Shown: piece by piece, positions 26,119-34,599 of the stretch
Numbering within the stretch: the first letter of the stretch is position 1
Layout: each line of letters starts with the position of its first letter
Origin: an uncultured Salinimicrobium sp.
GTDB lineage: Bacteria > Bacteroidota > Bacteroidia > Flavobacteriales > Flavobacteriaceae
Direction of reading: 5' to 3'
DNA: 41,239 bases
Assembly: GCA_946887025.1 (NCBI GenBank)
Contig: CAMPJY010000005.1
Span: forward strand, 1-41,239
Notes under the pieces: model-generated
What the model saw: the letters and a program-made list of their open reading frames with translations, nothing else
What the model was told of the DNA's origin: nothing
Databases searched by the model: none
Program-made: the position numbers and the translations under genes

Positions 26119-28020
26119 ATGAAAAATATAATAAACAAAACAGGATGGATCTTGGGCCTAGGACTTATTGCCGCTTCCTGTTCCGATTTCGAAGAATTGA
26201 ATGTCGACCCAAGGGCTGCCAATAGTGAGCAGGTCCAGGTCGAGTATTTTATCAATAACTCTATAGTTTCCGCCCAGCAGGATCCACACATAGCGGAACG
26301 TGCATTCATTCTTTACTGGAAGGCTGCGGGAAGGCAGGATCGTACCAATACCCTCCCTGTCGGAGGCTATAACGATGGATGGAGCAGTGACTACTTCCGT
26401 TATGTTTCCGAATGGCTGAACAACGCCAACACCGCCATTCAGGTGGCTGAGGAGAAGATCGCCCTTGGAGTAGCCGATGCCGATACACAGAACCTGCTAC
26501 AGGTAGCAAGGATCTGGCGTGCCTATCTTATGAGCGAGATGGCTGATAATTTCGGACCTATTCCAATTACCGGCTTCCAGGGTACCAATCCCGATTTCGT
26601 AAGTCTTCAGGAGGTGTATTATTATCTTCTGGAAGAATTATCAGATGCAGTTTCACAAATGGACCCTGATCTGAATTCAGCTGATATTGCCAACCTCGAC
26701 CCTGCTTACGGGTACAATTATGAAAACTGGATCAGGTATGCAAACTCCATGAGAATGCGTCTTGCAATGAGACTTTCTGAAGTGGATCCCGCTAAGGCCC
26801 AGTCGGAATTTGAAGCTGCGGCTTCTCAGCCTTTTATAGAAACTTTTGACCAGTCATTTAAAGTAGCCGAAAAACCGGGATGGGATGCCCTGACCGGAGT
26901 GATGACAAGAGAGTGGAACTCTCAATTCCTTTCAGCTACCATGAACAATCTTTATGTAGGTCTTGGAGGGATCAGCACTACCGAACTATTAGGTGCTTCC
27001 TACGAGCCTTATGTGAAGCCTGAGAACTATATGGGGTTGAAGTATGAGGATCATTTTACCACTCTTACCAACGATCCTTCAGCCGGGTTCTGGTTTGACG
27101 GACTACACGCGGAAATAGATCCGAGAGCTTATGAAGCTTTCGCCATCCCCGGAGATTTCAACGATCCCGATTTCAGCTTTTATCCATCCTACACCAACGA
27201 TGCTTCCAACACTGTTAGAAATCTGATAGATGAGAATGCAGAAGTGGTGGAAACCATCGATGCTGCTTTCACCTGGAATGCCTCCGCTGTGGGGAGCTGG
27301 GGAGAAAAAGGAAGCAAGAACCAGCTATATGCCTACATCGGTACCATGCCGAGGATGGTGCAGCAATTCAGGAACAGTACTTCTGAAAGGGTGTTCTTTG
27401 GACCCTGGGAATCCTATTTCCTTATCGCCGAAGCTGCAGTCCGAGGCTGGTCCACTCCTATGGATGCCCAGGCTGCCTATGAGCAGGGAGTACGATCCAG
27501 CTTTGATTACTGGAATCTTGGCGGTTTTGCCGATGAATACCTTGCTTCTGAAGAGTATAACCGCGTAGGAACCTCCGTAGCCTGGAATCATACCGCCGAG
27601 CCACCTGCTAGCGTGAGCATGGACTATGTAAATGGCTATACCGGGGAGAGCGGAACCTTTAACTATGAGTATCCTGACAATATGCTGTATATGAACGGGA
27701 CCGTGAAAAACGACCACCTGACCAAGATCATCACTCAGAAGTTCATAGCCCAGTTCCCATGGCTGCCATTAGAAGCCTGGAATGATCACCGACGCCTTGG
27801 GCTTCCGTTCTTCGAGACTCCTGCTATAGAGAATCCCCTGCCTGATATGCCTGCCATATCCACCGGAAACTTTATGGAAATGCAGGTTGACTTTTACCCA
27901 CAGCGTCTGAGATACCCATCTAACCTGCGCAACAGCGCACCTGAGGGATATCAGCAGGCGGTAAACTTCCTGGGAGGTCCCGACGATGTATTCACCCCGC
28001 TTTGGTGGGCACAACAGTAA
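26119..28020 (+). CDS. SusD/RagB-family surface glycan-binding lipoprotein
   Basis: Surface lipoprotein that captures substrate and closes over the SusC barrel. The lipobox AASC gives Cys21, followed by SDFEELNVDP, the usual SusD beginning. Helical repeats (TPR-like) run through residues about 60-330. The sequence fits the SusD-like_2 branch rather than classical SusD, judging by the N-terminal GGYNDGWSSDYFRY region and the C-terminal WLPLEAWNDHRRLG and RLRYPSNL motifs. The length of 633 residues is on the long side, with an extended central region. A strong terminator follows, so this is the last gene of its transcript. Confidence 0.94.
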   Translation: MKNIINKTGWILGLGLIAASCSDFEELNVDPRAANSEQVQVEYFINNSIVSAQQDPHIAERAFILYWKAAGRQDRTNTLPVGGYNDGWSSDYFRYVSEWLNNANTAIQVAEEKIALGVADADTQNLLQVARIWRAYLMSEMADNFGPIPITGFQGTNPDFVSLQEVYYYLLEELSDAVSQMDPDLNSADIANLDPAYGYNYENWIRYANSMRMRLAMRLSEVDPAKAQSEFEAAASQPFIETFDQSFKVAEKPGWDALTGVMTREWNSQFLSATMNNLYVGLGGISTTELLGASYEPYVKPENYMGLKYEDHFTTLTNDPSAGFWFDGLHAEIDPRAYEAFAIPGDFNDPDFSFYPSYTNDASNTVRNLIDENAEVVETIDAAFTWNASAVGSWGEKGSKNQLYAYIGTMPRMVQQFRNSTSERVFFGPWESYFLIAEAAVRGWSTPMDAQAAYEQGVRSSFDYWNLGGFADEYLASEEYNRVGTSVAWNHTAEPPASVSMDYVNGYTGESGTFNYEYPDNMLYMNGTVKNDHLTKIITQKFIAQFPWLPLEAWNDHRRLGLPFFETPAIENPLPDMPAISTGNFMEMQVDFYPQRLRYPSNLRNSAPEGYQQAVNFLGGPDDVFTPLWWAQQ

Positions 28021-28049
28021 TCTTTTTTTCTTGTTTCATTTTTAATTTT

Positions 28050-28079
28050 AAGACCACCGCCAAAAGCGGTGGTCTTTTT
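28050..28079 (+). terminator. Rho-independent terminator after susD
   Basis: AAGACCACCGC (28050-28060) and GCGGTGGTCTT (28066-28076) form a perfect 11-bp stem with loop CAAAA and a T-run to 28079. Confidence 0.9.
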
Positions 28080-28200
28080 ATTTAACCTAAAAGCCGGATT
28101 ATATCCCCTGCCACTAAACAAATTTTATTTAATTTGCTCTTCACTTCATATGGAATACCAAAACCGAATACTTCTAATATAACACAGTAAACCCTACAGC

Positions 28201-29172
28201 ATGGAACGTAGAAAATTCTTGAAACAGGCCGGAATCTCGAGCCTCGGAATCTCTTTAATGCCCGGTATATTACCTTCAGGGGAGGAGCTTTTGATTACCA
28301 AATCCCCAGGACCTATATGCATAGCCACCTGGAATTTCCACGAGGCCAGCAAAACAGCGGGGAATTTACTTGACGGCGGCGCTTCTGCCCTTGATGCTGT
28401 CGAGAAGGGAGTAATGGTGGAGGAAGCAAATCTGAAAAACCATACAGTTGGTAACGGGGGAGCCCCCGACAGGGATGGGGATGTTACCCTGGATGCCTGT
28501 ATCATGGCTCCCGATGGGAACTGTGGCAGTGTAGCCTATCTGAAAAAAATAGAGCATCCGGTGTCGGTAGCCCGCAAGGTCATGGAAAAAACTCCACATG
28601 TGATGTTGGTTGGGGAAGGTGCGTTACAGTTTGCCATAGAACAGGGATTTGAGACCCGGGATTTGCTTTCGGAAGAATCCAGGGAACGCTGGCAGCAATG
28701 GCTTAAGGAGAAGGAATACCGGCCAATAATTAACGTAGAGAACCACGACACCATAGGAATGCTGTGCCTCGATAAAGACGGCGATATTGCTGGTGCCTGT
28801 ACCACCTCCGGGCTGGCGTATAAAATGAAAGGAAGGGTAGGGGATTCCCCGATTATTGGCTCCGGTCTATTTGTAGATAATGAAGTTGGGGGCGCTGCCG
28901 CAACAGGATTGGGCGAGGAGATCATGAAGAATGTGAGCAGTTTTCTTATTGTGGAACTGATGCGCCAGGGAAATTCTCCTCAGAAAGCCTGCGAACTTGC
29001 AATGGACAGGATCATTAAAAGAAATCCTGAGTATAAGGATTTTCAGGTTGCCTTCATCGCGATCAACAAACAAGGGGAAGTGGGATCCTTCTGCATACAT
29101 CCCGGATTCACCTATGTAAAGTATCAGGCATCGACCAATGAAAATATTGTAAGCAGGTCTTTCCTGAGTTAA
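28201..29172 (+). CDS. N4-(beta-N-acetylglucosaminyl)-L-asparaginase (glycosylasparaginase)
   Basis: Cuts the GlcNAc-Asn bond of glyco-asparagine after the peptide has been degraded, giving aspartate and GlcNAc-amine. It is an Ntn hydrolase. Self-cleavage should occur before Thr184 in NHDTIGM, the same His-Asp-Thr signature as the Elizabethkingia enzyme, making Thr184 the N-terminal nucleophile. GRVGDSPIIGSGLF and GGAAATG are the conserved substrate-binding segments. The N-terminus MERRKFLKQAGISSLG looks like a Tat signal (paired Arg plus hydrophobic stretch), so export folded is likely. It stands 180 bp after the susD terminator and may have its own promoter, though no consensus is visible. 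Length (323) is normal for the bacterial enzyme. Confidence 0.94.
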   Translation: MERRKFLKQAGISSLGISLMPGILPSGEELLITKSPGPICIATWNFHEASKTAGNLLDGGASALDAVEKGVMVEEANLKNHTVGNGGAPDRDGDVTLDACIMAPDGNCGSVAYLKKIEHPVSVARKVMEKTPHVMLVGEGALQFAIEQGFETRDLLSEESRERWQQWLKEKEYRPIINVENHDTIGMLCLDKDGDIAGACTTSGLAYKMKGRVGDSPIIGSGLFVDNEVGGAAATGLGEEIMKNVSSFLIVELMRQGNSPQKACELAMDRIIKRNPEYKDFQVAFIAINKQGEVGSFCIHPGFTYVKYQASTNENIVSRSFLS

Positions 29173-29616
29173 TTCAAATAAATGTCCGCGGGGAGGGGCT
29201 TTCGGCGCTGTATTTCCGACTTTATTTTAATTCCTTATTCGGAATTGAATTTAAAACCTGTATGGATATACCATAACCTGCTGACCTCCTCATATCCGGT
29301 CCGTATCAGAGCATGAAAGAATGCAGGTGAAAAGCACACCTAATGCACTAAAAAGGTGCTTTTGGTGTGCACTAGGTGTGCACTTGATGTGCACTTGATA
29401 GGGAGAAGGAAGCGGGAAGATCCCTTCCCATCAAAAGGAGAAAATAACCAGGTTATTGAGATAGTGATTTATCCTAAGTATTTCAGTCGTAATGTGTTGC
29501 TACAAAAGAGGGCAGTGCTTTATCAGGCTTTTTGTTGTTGCTTCTCCCTCCACGGGTTATTTTAGGGCATTTTGATATTTCCCCTCCAAAAATTTCATTG
29601 AAGCCTTAAAATCAAC
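29173..29616. other. Gene-free stretch before the helicase gene
   Basis: No frame here looks coding. Short dyads are visible (ATTCC-N6-GGAAT near 29230-29245; TATGG-N5-CCATA near 29260). A 20-bp-spaced AAAAGCAC/GTGCTTTT pair lies near 29329-29363, next to an 11-bp tandem repeat (29364-29400). A 69-codon frame at 29356-29565 reads straight through the tandem repeat and starts inside it, so it is not credible as a gene. Confidence 0.6.
29364..29400 (+). repeat. 11-bp tandem repeat, 3.4 copies
   Basis: Units GGTGTGCACTA (29364-29374), GGTGTGCACTT (29375-29385), GATGTGCACTT (29386-29396) and a partial GATA. Each unit contains the palindrome GTGCAC. This could be an operator array or a minor satellite of variable copy number. 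Confidence 0.7.
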
Positions 29617-29624
29617 TATTTTTG
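29617..29624 (+). promoter_or_regulatory. TATTTTTG -7 element of the helicase gene
   Basis: TATTTTTG matches TAnnTTTG exactly, and TTG (29598-29600) stands 16 nt upstream. Transcription would start near 29630, which excludes the upstream TTG codon at 29622 as the translation start and supports ATG 29649. Confidence 0.55.
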
Positions 29625-29648
29625 CAAAATTGGTTAGCCCATTTACTT

Positions 29649-31166
29649 ATGATCCAGGATACATTCGGAATTGAAGAAAAAACTGCTGATAAGGAGTTAT
29701 ACGACTATCAGCAACAGGATATAGAAAAGATTTTCAAGGTTATCAGCGCCCATCCGGAACGCTATAATCTGCTGTACCAGCTCCCCACAGGTGGAGGGAA
29801 GACGGTGATCTTTTCGCAGATAGTTCGGGAGTATATCCAGCGGACCAATAAAAAGGTGCTGATCCTCACCCATAGAATTGAACTGTGTAAGCAGACTTCC
29901 AGGATGCTGGATGGTTTCGGGGTGCGCAACAAGATCATCAACAGCAAGATCAAAGACCTGCCGGACCAGGACCAGTATATGTGCTTTGTTGCCATGGTGG
30001 AAACCCTGAACAACCGACTGAATGACGAGAAGGTGGAGTTGGAGAATCTTGGGATGGTCATTATTGATGAGGCACATTACAACTCTTTTCGGAAGCTGTT
30101 CAAGTTCTTTGAGAAAAGTTTTATTCTGGGGGTAACGGCAACTCCCCTGAGCTCCAATATCAAACTTCCCATGAAGGACAACTATCGGGAACTTATAGTA
30201 GGGGATTCCATCAGCTCACTTATCGAGAATGGATTTCTGGCAAAAGCCAATACCTACAGCTTCGATGTCGGCCTTTCCTCCCTTAAAGTGGGGATCAATG
30301 GGGATTATACCGTAAAATCTTCTGAAGAGCTGTATTCCAATTTCTCCATGCAGGAGAAACTGCTGGATTCCTATATGGAAAAGTGTCTGGGGAAAAAGAC
30401 GCTGATCTTCAACAACGGGATCAATACTTCCAGGGAGGTTTACGAGACTTTCAGGAATGCAGGTTTTGAGGTCAGGCATCTCGATAACACCACCAGCAAG
30501 CAGGATCGGAAGGACATACTTCGTTGGTTCAAGCATACCCCTGATGCAATACTTACCTCGGTAAGCATACTCACCACCGGTTTTGATGAACCGACCGTAG
30601 AAGCCATTATCCTGAACAGGGCAACCAAATCCCTTACGCTTTATTACCAGATGATTGGGCGGGGTTCGAGGGTGCTGCCGGGAAAATCAGAATTTACCGT
30701 AATTGATCTGGGAAATAACGCCGCCAGATTCGGGCTGTGGAGTGCCCCTGTGGATTGGAAACAGATCTTCAGGTCACCCGATTACTACCTGGAAAACCTG
30801 GTGAGCGATGAAGAGATCGAGCAGAATTTCAAGTATGTGATGCCCCCGGAGGTGCGGAAGAAATTTGCCAAATCAACCAATGTGGAATTTGATGTCGAGG
30901 CGGCATACGATGAAACTATTGCCAAAGGCCTAAAATCCAAAACGGTGCTTGAAGATTCCATTGAACAGCATGCGCAGATGTGTATAGAAAACAGCGAGGA
31001 TGTATTTGAAGCCCGGCTGCTGCTAAAAGAGCTGGAAGAGGATATAGCCTATCGTGTAAGGCGTTTTACCTACTGTATAAGCAACAGCACCAAAAACTAT
31101 CGGGACTGGCTTGTGGAGGATTATAAGAGGCGGTTGAGGATGAGGATCAACCAGGGGGAGTTTTAG
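29649..31166 (+). CDS. DEAD/DEAH-box superfamily 2 helicase
   Basis: A 505-residue SF2 nucleic-acid helicase or translocase. From the ATG at 29649, Walker A is LPTGGGKT (Lys51), the DEAH box lies at about 140-143 (VIIDEAH), motif III is GVTATP, and motif VI is YQMIGRGSR. The two RecA-like domains occupy about 15-360, and the C-terminal 140 residues match nothing I recognise. The family resembles RadD/SSL2-type helicases common in Flavobacteriia as stand-alone genes. I chose the ATG because the TTG alternative at 29622 lies inside a -7 promoter motif. The gene is isolated; no nuclease or methylase partner is present, so a defence role is not supported. Confidence 0.88.
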   Translation: MIQDTFGIEEKTADKELYDYQQQDIEKIFKVISAHPERYNLLYQLPTGGGKTVIFSQIVREYIQRTNKKVLILTHRIELCKQTSRMLDGFGVRNKIINSKIKDLPDQDQYMCFVAMVETLNNRLNDEKVELENLGMVIIDEAHYNSFRKLFKFFEKSFILGVTATPLSSNIKLPMKDNYRELIVGDSISSLIENGFLAKANTYSFDVGLSSLKVGINGDYTVKSSEELYSNFSMQEKLLDSYMEKCLGKKTLIFNNGINTSREVYETFRNAGFEVRHLDNTTSKQDRKDILRWFKHTPDAILTSVSILTTGFDEPTVEAIILNRATKSLTLYYQMIGRGSRVLPGKSEFTVIDLGNNAARFGLWSAPVDWKQIFRSPDYYLENLVSDEEIEQNFKYVMPPEVRKKFAKSTNVEFDVEAAYDETIAKGLKSKTVLEDSIEQHAQMCIENSEDVFEARLLLKELEEDIAYRVRRFTYCISNSTKNYRDWLVEDYKRRLRMRINQGEF

Positions 31167-31167
31167 G

Positions 31168-31290
31168 AGTCCGAAGACCGAAGTTAGGAGTCAGAAATTG
31201 GAACAATGGGTTTCCCGCTGATTTCGCAGATTTTTTCGCAGATTTTCGCAGATCTGCTTTAGCACATTTTTTTTCTTCGGACCTCGGACT
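31168..31290. repeat. Intergenic repeat bounded by 16-bp inverted repeats
   Basis: AGTCCGAAGACCGAAG (31168-31183) is inverted at 31275-31290 (CTTCGGACCTCGGACT), 14 of 16 positions pairing. Inside, CGCAGAT occurs at 31225, 31237 and 31247. The element fills nearly the whole gap between the convergent helicase and penicillin-binding protein genes and shares its modules with 20405-20517. Confidence 0.6.
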
Positions 31291-31295
31291 TCCAG

Positions 31296-33599
31296 CTATT
31301 CTTTCTTCGAAAATATGCCTTTGATCTTCTGAAACAAGCCTTTCTTCTCCTTTTCCTCTTCAGTTTCTTCTTGCCTCCCTGCAGGCTGATCGGGATTTCC
31401 GAATAGTCTTTCCAGGAAATTATCCCTTTCCATTGGCGGGCAGTCAAGCATATATCTCACAGTTCCTGAAGGTGGAGGGAACCTTGCCTCTGTAATTTCA
31501 TTGAAGGTACTGTCCTTATTCATCTTCTGCATTAAGAGCGCAAACATTGGCAAGGCGGAATTGGCGCCCTGGCCCATGGAGGTGCTTCGGAAACCAATCT
31601 GGTGATTGTCAGCTCCCACCCAGGTTACGGAAACCAGGTTAGGGGTGATGCCGACAAACCAGCCATCCTTATTGTCCTGGGTGGTTCCGGTCTTTCCTGC
31701 AATATCGTTCTTAAGGTTGTATTTATAACGCAGTCGGGCGGCTGTACCTTCGTTTACTGTGGTCTGCATCATTTCCAGCAGGATCTGCCGGGTGGTATTG
31801 GAGTAGGCCGGATCACGAGGGGGTGGGGTTTGGTATTCGAAGATCACTTTACCTGTTTTATCTTCTATGCGGTTGATGTAGTAAGGCCTTACGGAAACTC
31901 CGCGGTTCACGTAACCTGAGTAGGCCTCGGCTAATTCGTCAACGCCAATTTCGGGAGTCCCCAGGGCGATGGAAGGGTATTCGGGGAGATGCGATCTGAT
32001 GCCCATTTCCCTTGCCTGGGATATCACATTTCGCAGACCTACGTCGTAAAGCACCTTTACCGCAATTGTATTGATGGAGCGGCTAAGGGCGTACTCCATA
32101 GAATAGTTCATGAAAGGATCTTCGGTATCGTTGGCATTGGAAGGGGTCCAGCCCTTTCCATAAGTCACCTCCCGGATCGAATAATATTTGCAGGGATCGA
32201 TGCCTGCTTCCACCGCTGCCGTATACACTACCGGTTTAAAAGTGGAGCCCACCTGCCGCTGGCTTTGGGTGACGTGATCGTATTTGAAATATTCATAGTT
32301 AATGCCGCCGACGTATGATTTGACGGCACCCTTGTGAGGGTCCATGTTGATCATCCCCACATTCAGGAACTTCAGGTAGTGCTGAAGACTGTCCATGTAG
32401 CTGGCATTGGTGATGGTTTTTTTTCCCCAGCCAAAGAGTTCCATCTCCTTTTTCCTGTTCAGCGAATCCAGGATCTGCTCCTCTGACCAACCGGCCTCTG
32501 CAAGGGAGCGGTAGGGTTTTGTCCGCTTGATAGCTTCATCCAGAATACTTTGCTTCGTCCAGGGGGGATTTTTACCATGGGATTTTTCAAACTGTGACTG
32601 CAGCTCCGCCATATGTTCCCGCATAGCTTCCTCGGCCAGCAATTGCATATTATAATCGATGGTGGTGTGTATTTTCAGGCCGTCGTGGTAAAGATTGTAT
32701 GGCTTCCCTTTCTCATTTTTAATGGTATCCAGAAGCTTCTTGACATCCTGTCGCAACATTTCCCTGAAGTATGGTGCCACCCCTTGAGATAAATTGAAGA
32801 ACTTATATTTCAGGGTCAGGGGCTCGGCTTTTGCTTTTTCATATTCTTCCCTGGAAATAAAGTCATATTTCTCCATTTGATGAAGCACTACATTCCGTCG
32901 TTGTTCACTTCGATCAGGATTTATCCTGGGGTTATAGTAATTGGAGGCTTTCAGGCTGCCCACCAGGGTTGCGGCTTCCGTAAGGGATAAGCCGGAGGTG
33001 GTGGTGCTGAAGAATTTCCTGGCGGCGCTTTCCACTCCGTAGGTGTTGTCGCTGAAGGGTACTGTATTGAGATACAAGGTGAGGATCTCGTTCTTCGAAT
33101 AGATACGCTCCAGGCGTTTGGCGATGATGGCTTCCCTGATCTTGTTAATGACGATGCTCATAGCGCCGTAATCGTTCCTTCCGAAGAGGTTCTTGGCAAG
33201 TTGCAGGGTAATGGTACTTCCTCCTCCCGAAGAGTCGTCCTGTAAAAGAATGGACTTGAAAAACACCCGGAGGAGACTTCGCTGATCTATTCCGGAGTGA
33301 TCATAAAATCGAACGTCTTCAGTGGCGACCAGGGCATTTATAAGATGCTGGGGCAATTCCTTGAAAAGCACGGGTTGCCGGTCGAAAATGTAATATTTCC
33401 CAATTAAGGTACCATCATCTGATAATATCTCTGTTGCCTGACTCTGTTGCAGTTCCTTCAGGTCCTTTAAATTTGGCAGCTTACCCCATAAACCTGCATA
33501 AACACTCAGGAACAGGAGACTCATGAAAAGTGACATTCCCAACAAAACCAGCAGAACCCATTTCTTGAACCGGGAGGATAATTTGAAATTTTTAAACAT
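31296..33599 (-). CDS. Penicillin-binding protein 1A (bifunctional peptidoglycan synthase)
   Basis: Class A PBP that polymerises glycan strands and cross-links stem peptides in the periplasm. The 767-residue protein has one N-terminal transmembrane helix (about 13-35). The glycosyltransferase domain (about 55-245) has catalytic Glu94 in VATEDVRFYDHSG and the GGSTITLQLAKNL motif. The transpeptidase domain (about 400-700) has nucleophile Ser452 in GSTFKP, SIN in the SRSIN segment, and KTGTTQ. The C-terminus is a short charged tail rich in Glu and Lys. Length and motifs are complete for Bacteroidota PBP1A. It is monocistronic and convergent with the helicase. Confidence 0.95.
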   Translation of the reverse strand: MFKNFKLSSRFKKWVLLVLLGMSLFMSLLFLSVYAGLWGKLPNLKDLKELQQSQATEILSDDGTLIGKYYIFDRQPVLFKELPQHLINALVATEDVRFYDHSGIDQRSLLRVFFKSILLQDDSSGGGSTITLQLAKNLFGRNDYGAMSIVINKIREAIIAKRLERIYSKNEILTLYLNTVPFSDNTYGVESAARKFFSTTTSGLSLTEAATLVGSLKASNYYNPRINPDRSEQRRNVVLHQMEKYDFISREEYEKAKAEPLTLKYKFFNLSQGVAPYFREMLRQDVKKLLDTIKNEKGKPYNLYHDGLKIHTTIDYNMQLLAEEAMREHMAELQSQFEKSHGKNPPWTKQSILDEAIKRTKPYRSLAEAGWSEEQILDSLNRKKEMELFGWGKKTITNASYMDSLQHYLKFLNVGMINMDPHKGAVKSYVGGINYEYFKYDHVTQSQRQVGSTFKPVVYTAAVEAGIDPCKYYSIREVTYGKGWTPSNANDTEDPFMNYSMEYALSRSINTIAVKVLYDVGLRNVISQAREMGIRSHLPEYPSIALGTPEIGVDELAEAYSGYVNRGVSVRPYYINRIEDKTGKVIFEYQTPPPRDPAYSNTTRQILLEMMQTTVNEGTAARLRYKYNLKNDIAGKTGTTQDNKDGWFVGITPNLVSVTWVGADNHQIGFRSTSMGQGANSALPMFALLMQKMNKDSTFNEITEARFPPPSGTVRYMLDCPPMERDNFLERLFGNPDQPAGRQEETEEEKEKKGLFQKIKGIFSKKE

Positions 33600-33744
33600 A
33601 AGGTGTTTGTGTCACAACAAATAAACGCATACTTCTAAAATTTCGTTTGCCTTTTTAAGAAACTTTAAGATGCTCGGGCTAACAGGAATGCTAAACTCAA
33701 ACTAAAGTGGTAGGATAGGAGGGAGCTTCTGATTATTTTTGGGT

Positions 33745-34593
33745 ATGGGAACAAATAAAATAGCTATAGGAATATCGGCGGCTTTGCTCCTCCTGGTGGT
33801 ACTGGTCTACTCGGTGACGGATATGGAAACAACCGCCCAGTTAGCCTCATCGTCTGAAGTAACTATTGAAGATACCTGGGAGCTTCCCAAAGAATTGGCC
33901 GAGATTTCAGGGATCGCTTTCCTCGGGGAGGATAAAATTGTCGGGGTCCAGGATGAGAATGGGGTGCTTTATGTCTATAACCTCAATTCCCGAAAAATAG
34001 AAAAACAGATAGAGTTTGGCCCCAACGGGGATTATGAAGGGGTGGCACTGGACAGGACTACTGCTTATGTTCTAAAAACTGACGGTACGATAATCGTAAT
34101 TGAAGATTATCTCACGGCTGCAAAAGTTTCAGAAATAAAGACGGGGCTCACCCTGGAGGAAGATCCTGAAGGACTTTGCCTGGATGAACAGAACAACAGA
34201 CTGCTGGTCGCCATTAAGGGGAATGATCCTAAAGCGGAGGATTCCAAAGGAATTTATGGGATTGATCTTTCCCGACAGAAAATGCTGGCGTCTCCAGTTT
34301 ATAAAATTGATCTTAATAATGCTGTTTTCAAGGAGGTTAATGAAGAAGAGCTTCAGGATACCTTTAAGCCTTCAGAAATCAATATTCACCCGGAAACACG
34401 GCAGATATATCTGTTGGAAGGGCAGAATCCCAAGCTTTTGATCCTTGATCCAAATGGGAAACCTCAGGAATTTTTTGTTTTAAATGAGACCGATTTTCCT
34501 CAGCCTGAGGGGCTCAGTTTTGATCAGCAGGGGAATGTCTACATCTCCAATGAAGGAAGTCCTGCCACCATTCATCGCATTTCCATAAAATAA
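33745..34593 (+). CDS. SdiA-regulated-type beta-propeller protein, membrane-anchored
   Basis: A protein of about 282 residues with one N-terminal hydrophobic helix (about 6-25) followed by a beta-propeller. The propeller repeats resemble the SdiA-regulated family (PF06977): ISGIAFLGEDKIVGVQDENG, DYEGVALD, DPEGLCLDEQNNRLLVAIKG and PEGLSFDQQGNVYISNEG, each a strand-turn-strand blade with a conserved acidic residue. The helix places it in the periplasm, tethered to the inner membrane. The role is unknown. I prefer ATG 33745 over TTG 33739. A TATTTTTG at 33734-33741 overlaps the start and is too close to serve it. The VTT gene follows after 6 nt, so they are likely co-transcribed. Confidence 0.82.
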   Translation: MGTNKIAIGISAALLLLVVLVYSVTDMETTAQLASSSEVTIEDTWELPKELAEISGIAFLGEDKIVGVQDENGVLYVYNLNSRKIEKQIEFGPNGDYEGVALDRTTAYVLKTDGTIIVIEDYLTAAKVSEIKTGLTLEEDPEGLCLDEQNNRLLVAIKGNDPKAEDSKGIYGIDLSRQKMLASPVYKIDLNNAVFKEVNEEELQDTFKPSEINIHPETRQIYLLEGQNPKLLILDPNGKPQEFFVLNETDFPQPEGLSFDQQGNVYISNEGSPATIHRISIK

Positions 34594-34599
34594 AGATAG

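Noticed and set aside
8081..29172. Recently acquired mobile island
   Set aside because: No integrase, transposase, tRNA or flanking direct repeat is visible, and base composition looks even with the flanks by eye.
29364..29400. Possible CRISPR array
   Set aside because: Units are 11 bp and directly abutting with no spacers, and no cas genes are present.
29356..29565. 69-codon plus-strand frame before the helicase
   Set aside because: It begins inside the 11-bp tandem repeat; the N-terminal residues are the translated repeat and nothing resembles a protein family.
29649..31166. Helicase as part of an anti-phage defence island
   Set aside because: Neighbours are a PUL and a cell-wall enzyme; no nuclease, methylase, or toxin-antitoxin genes are near.
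33734..33741. TATTTTTG as promoter of the beta-propeller gene
   Set aside because: It ends 3 nt before the chosen ATG, leaving no room for a leader, and no -33 TTG is present.
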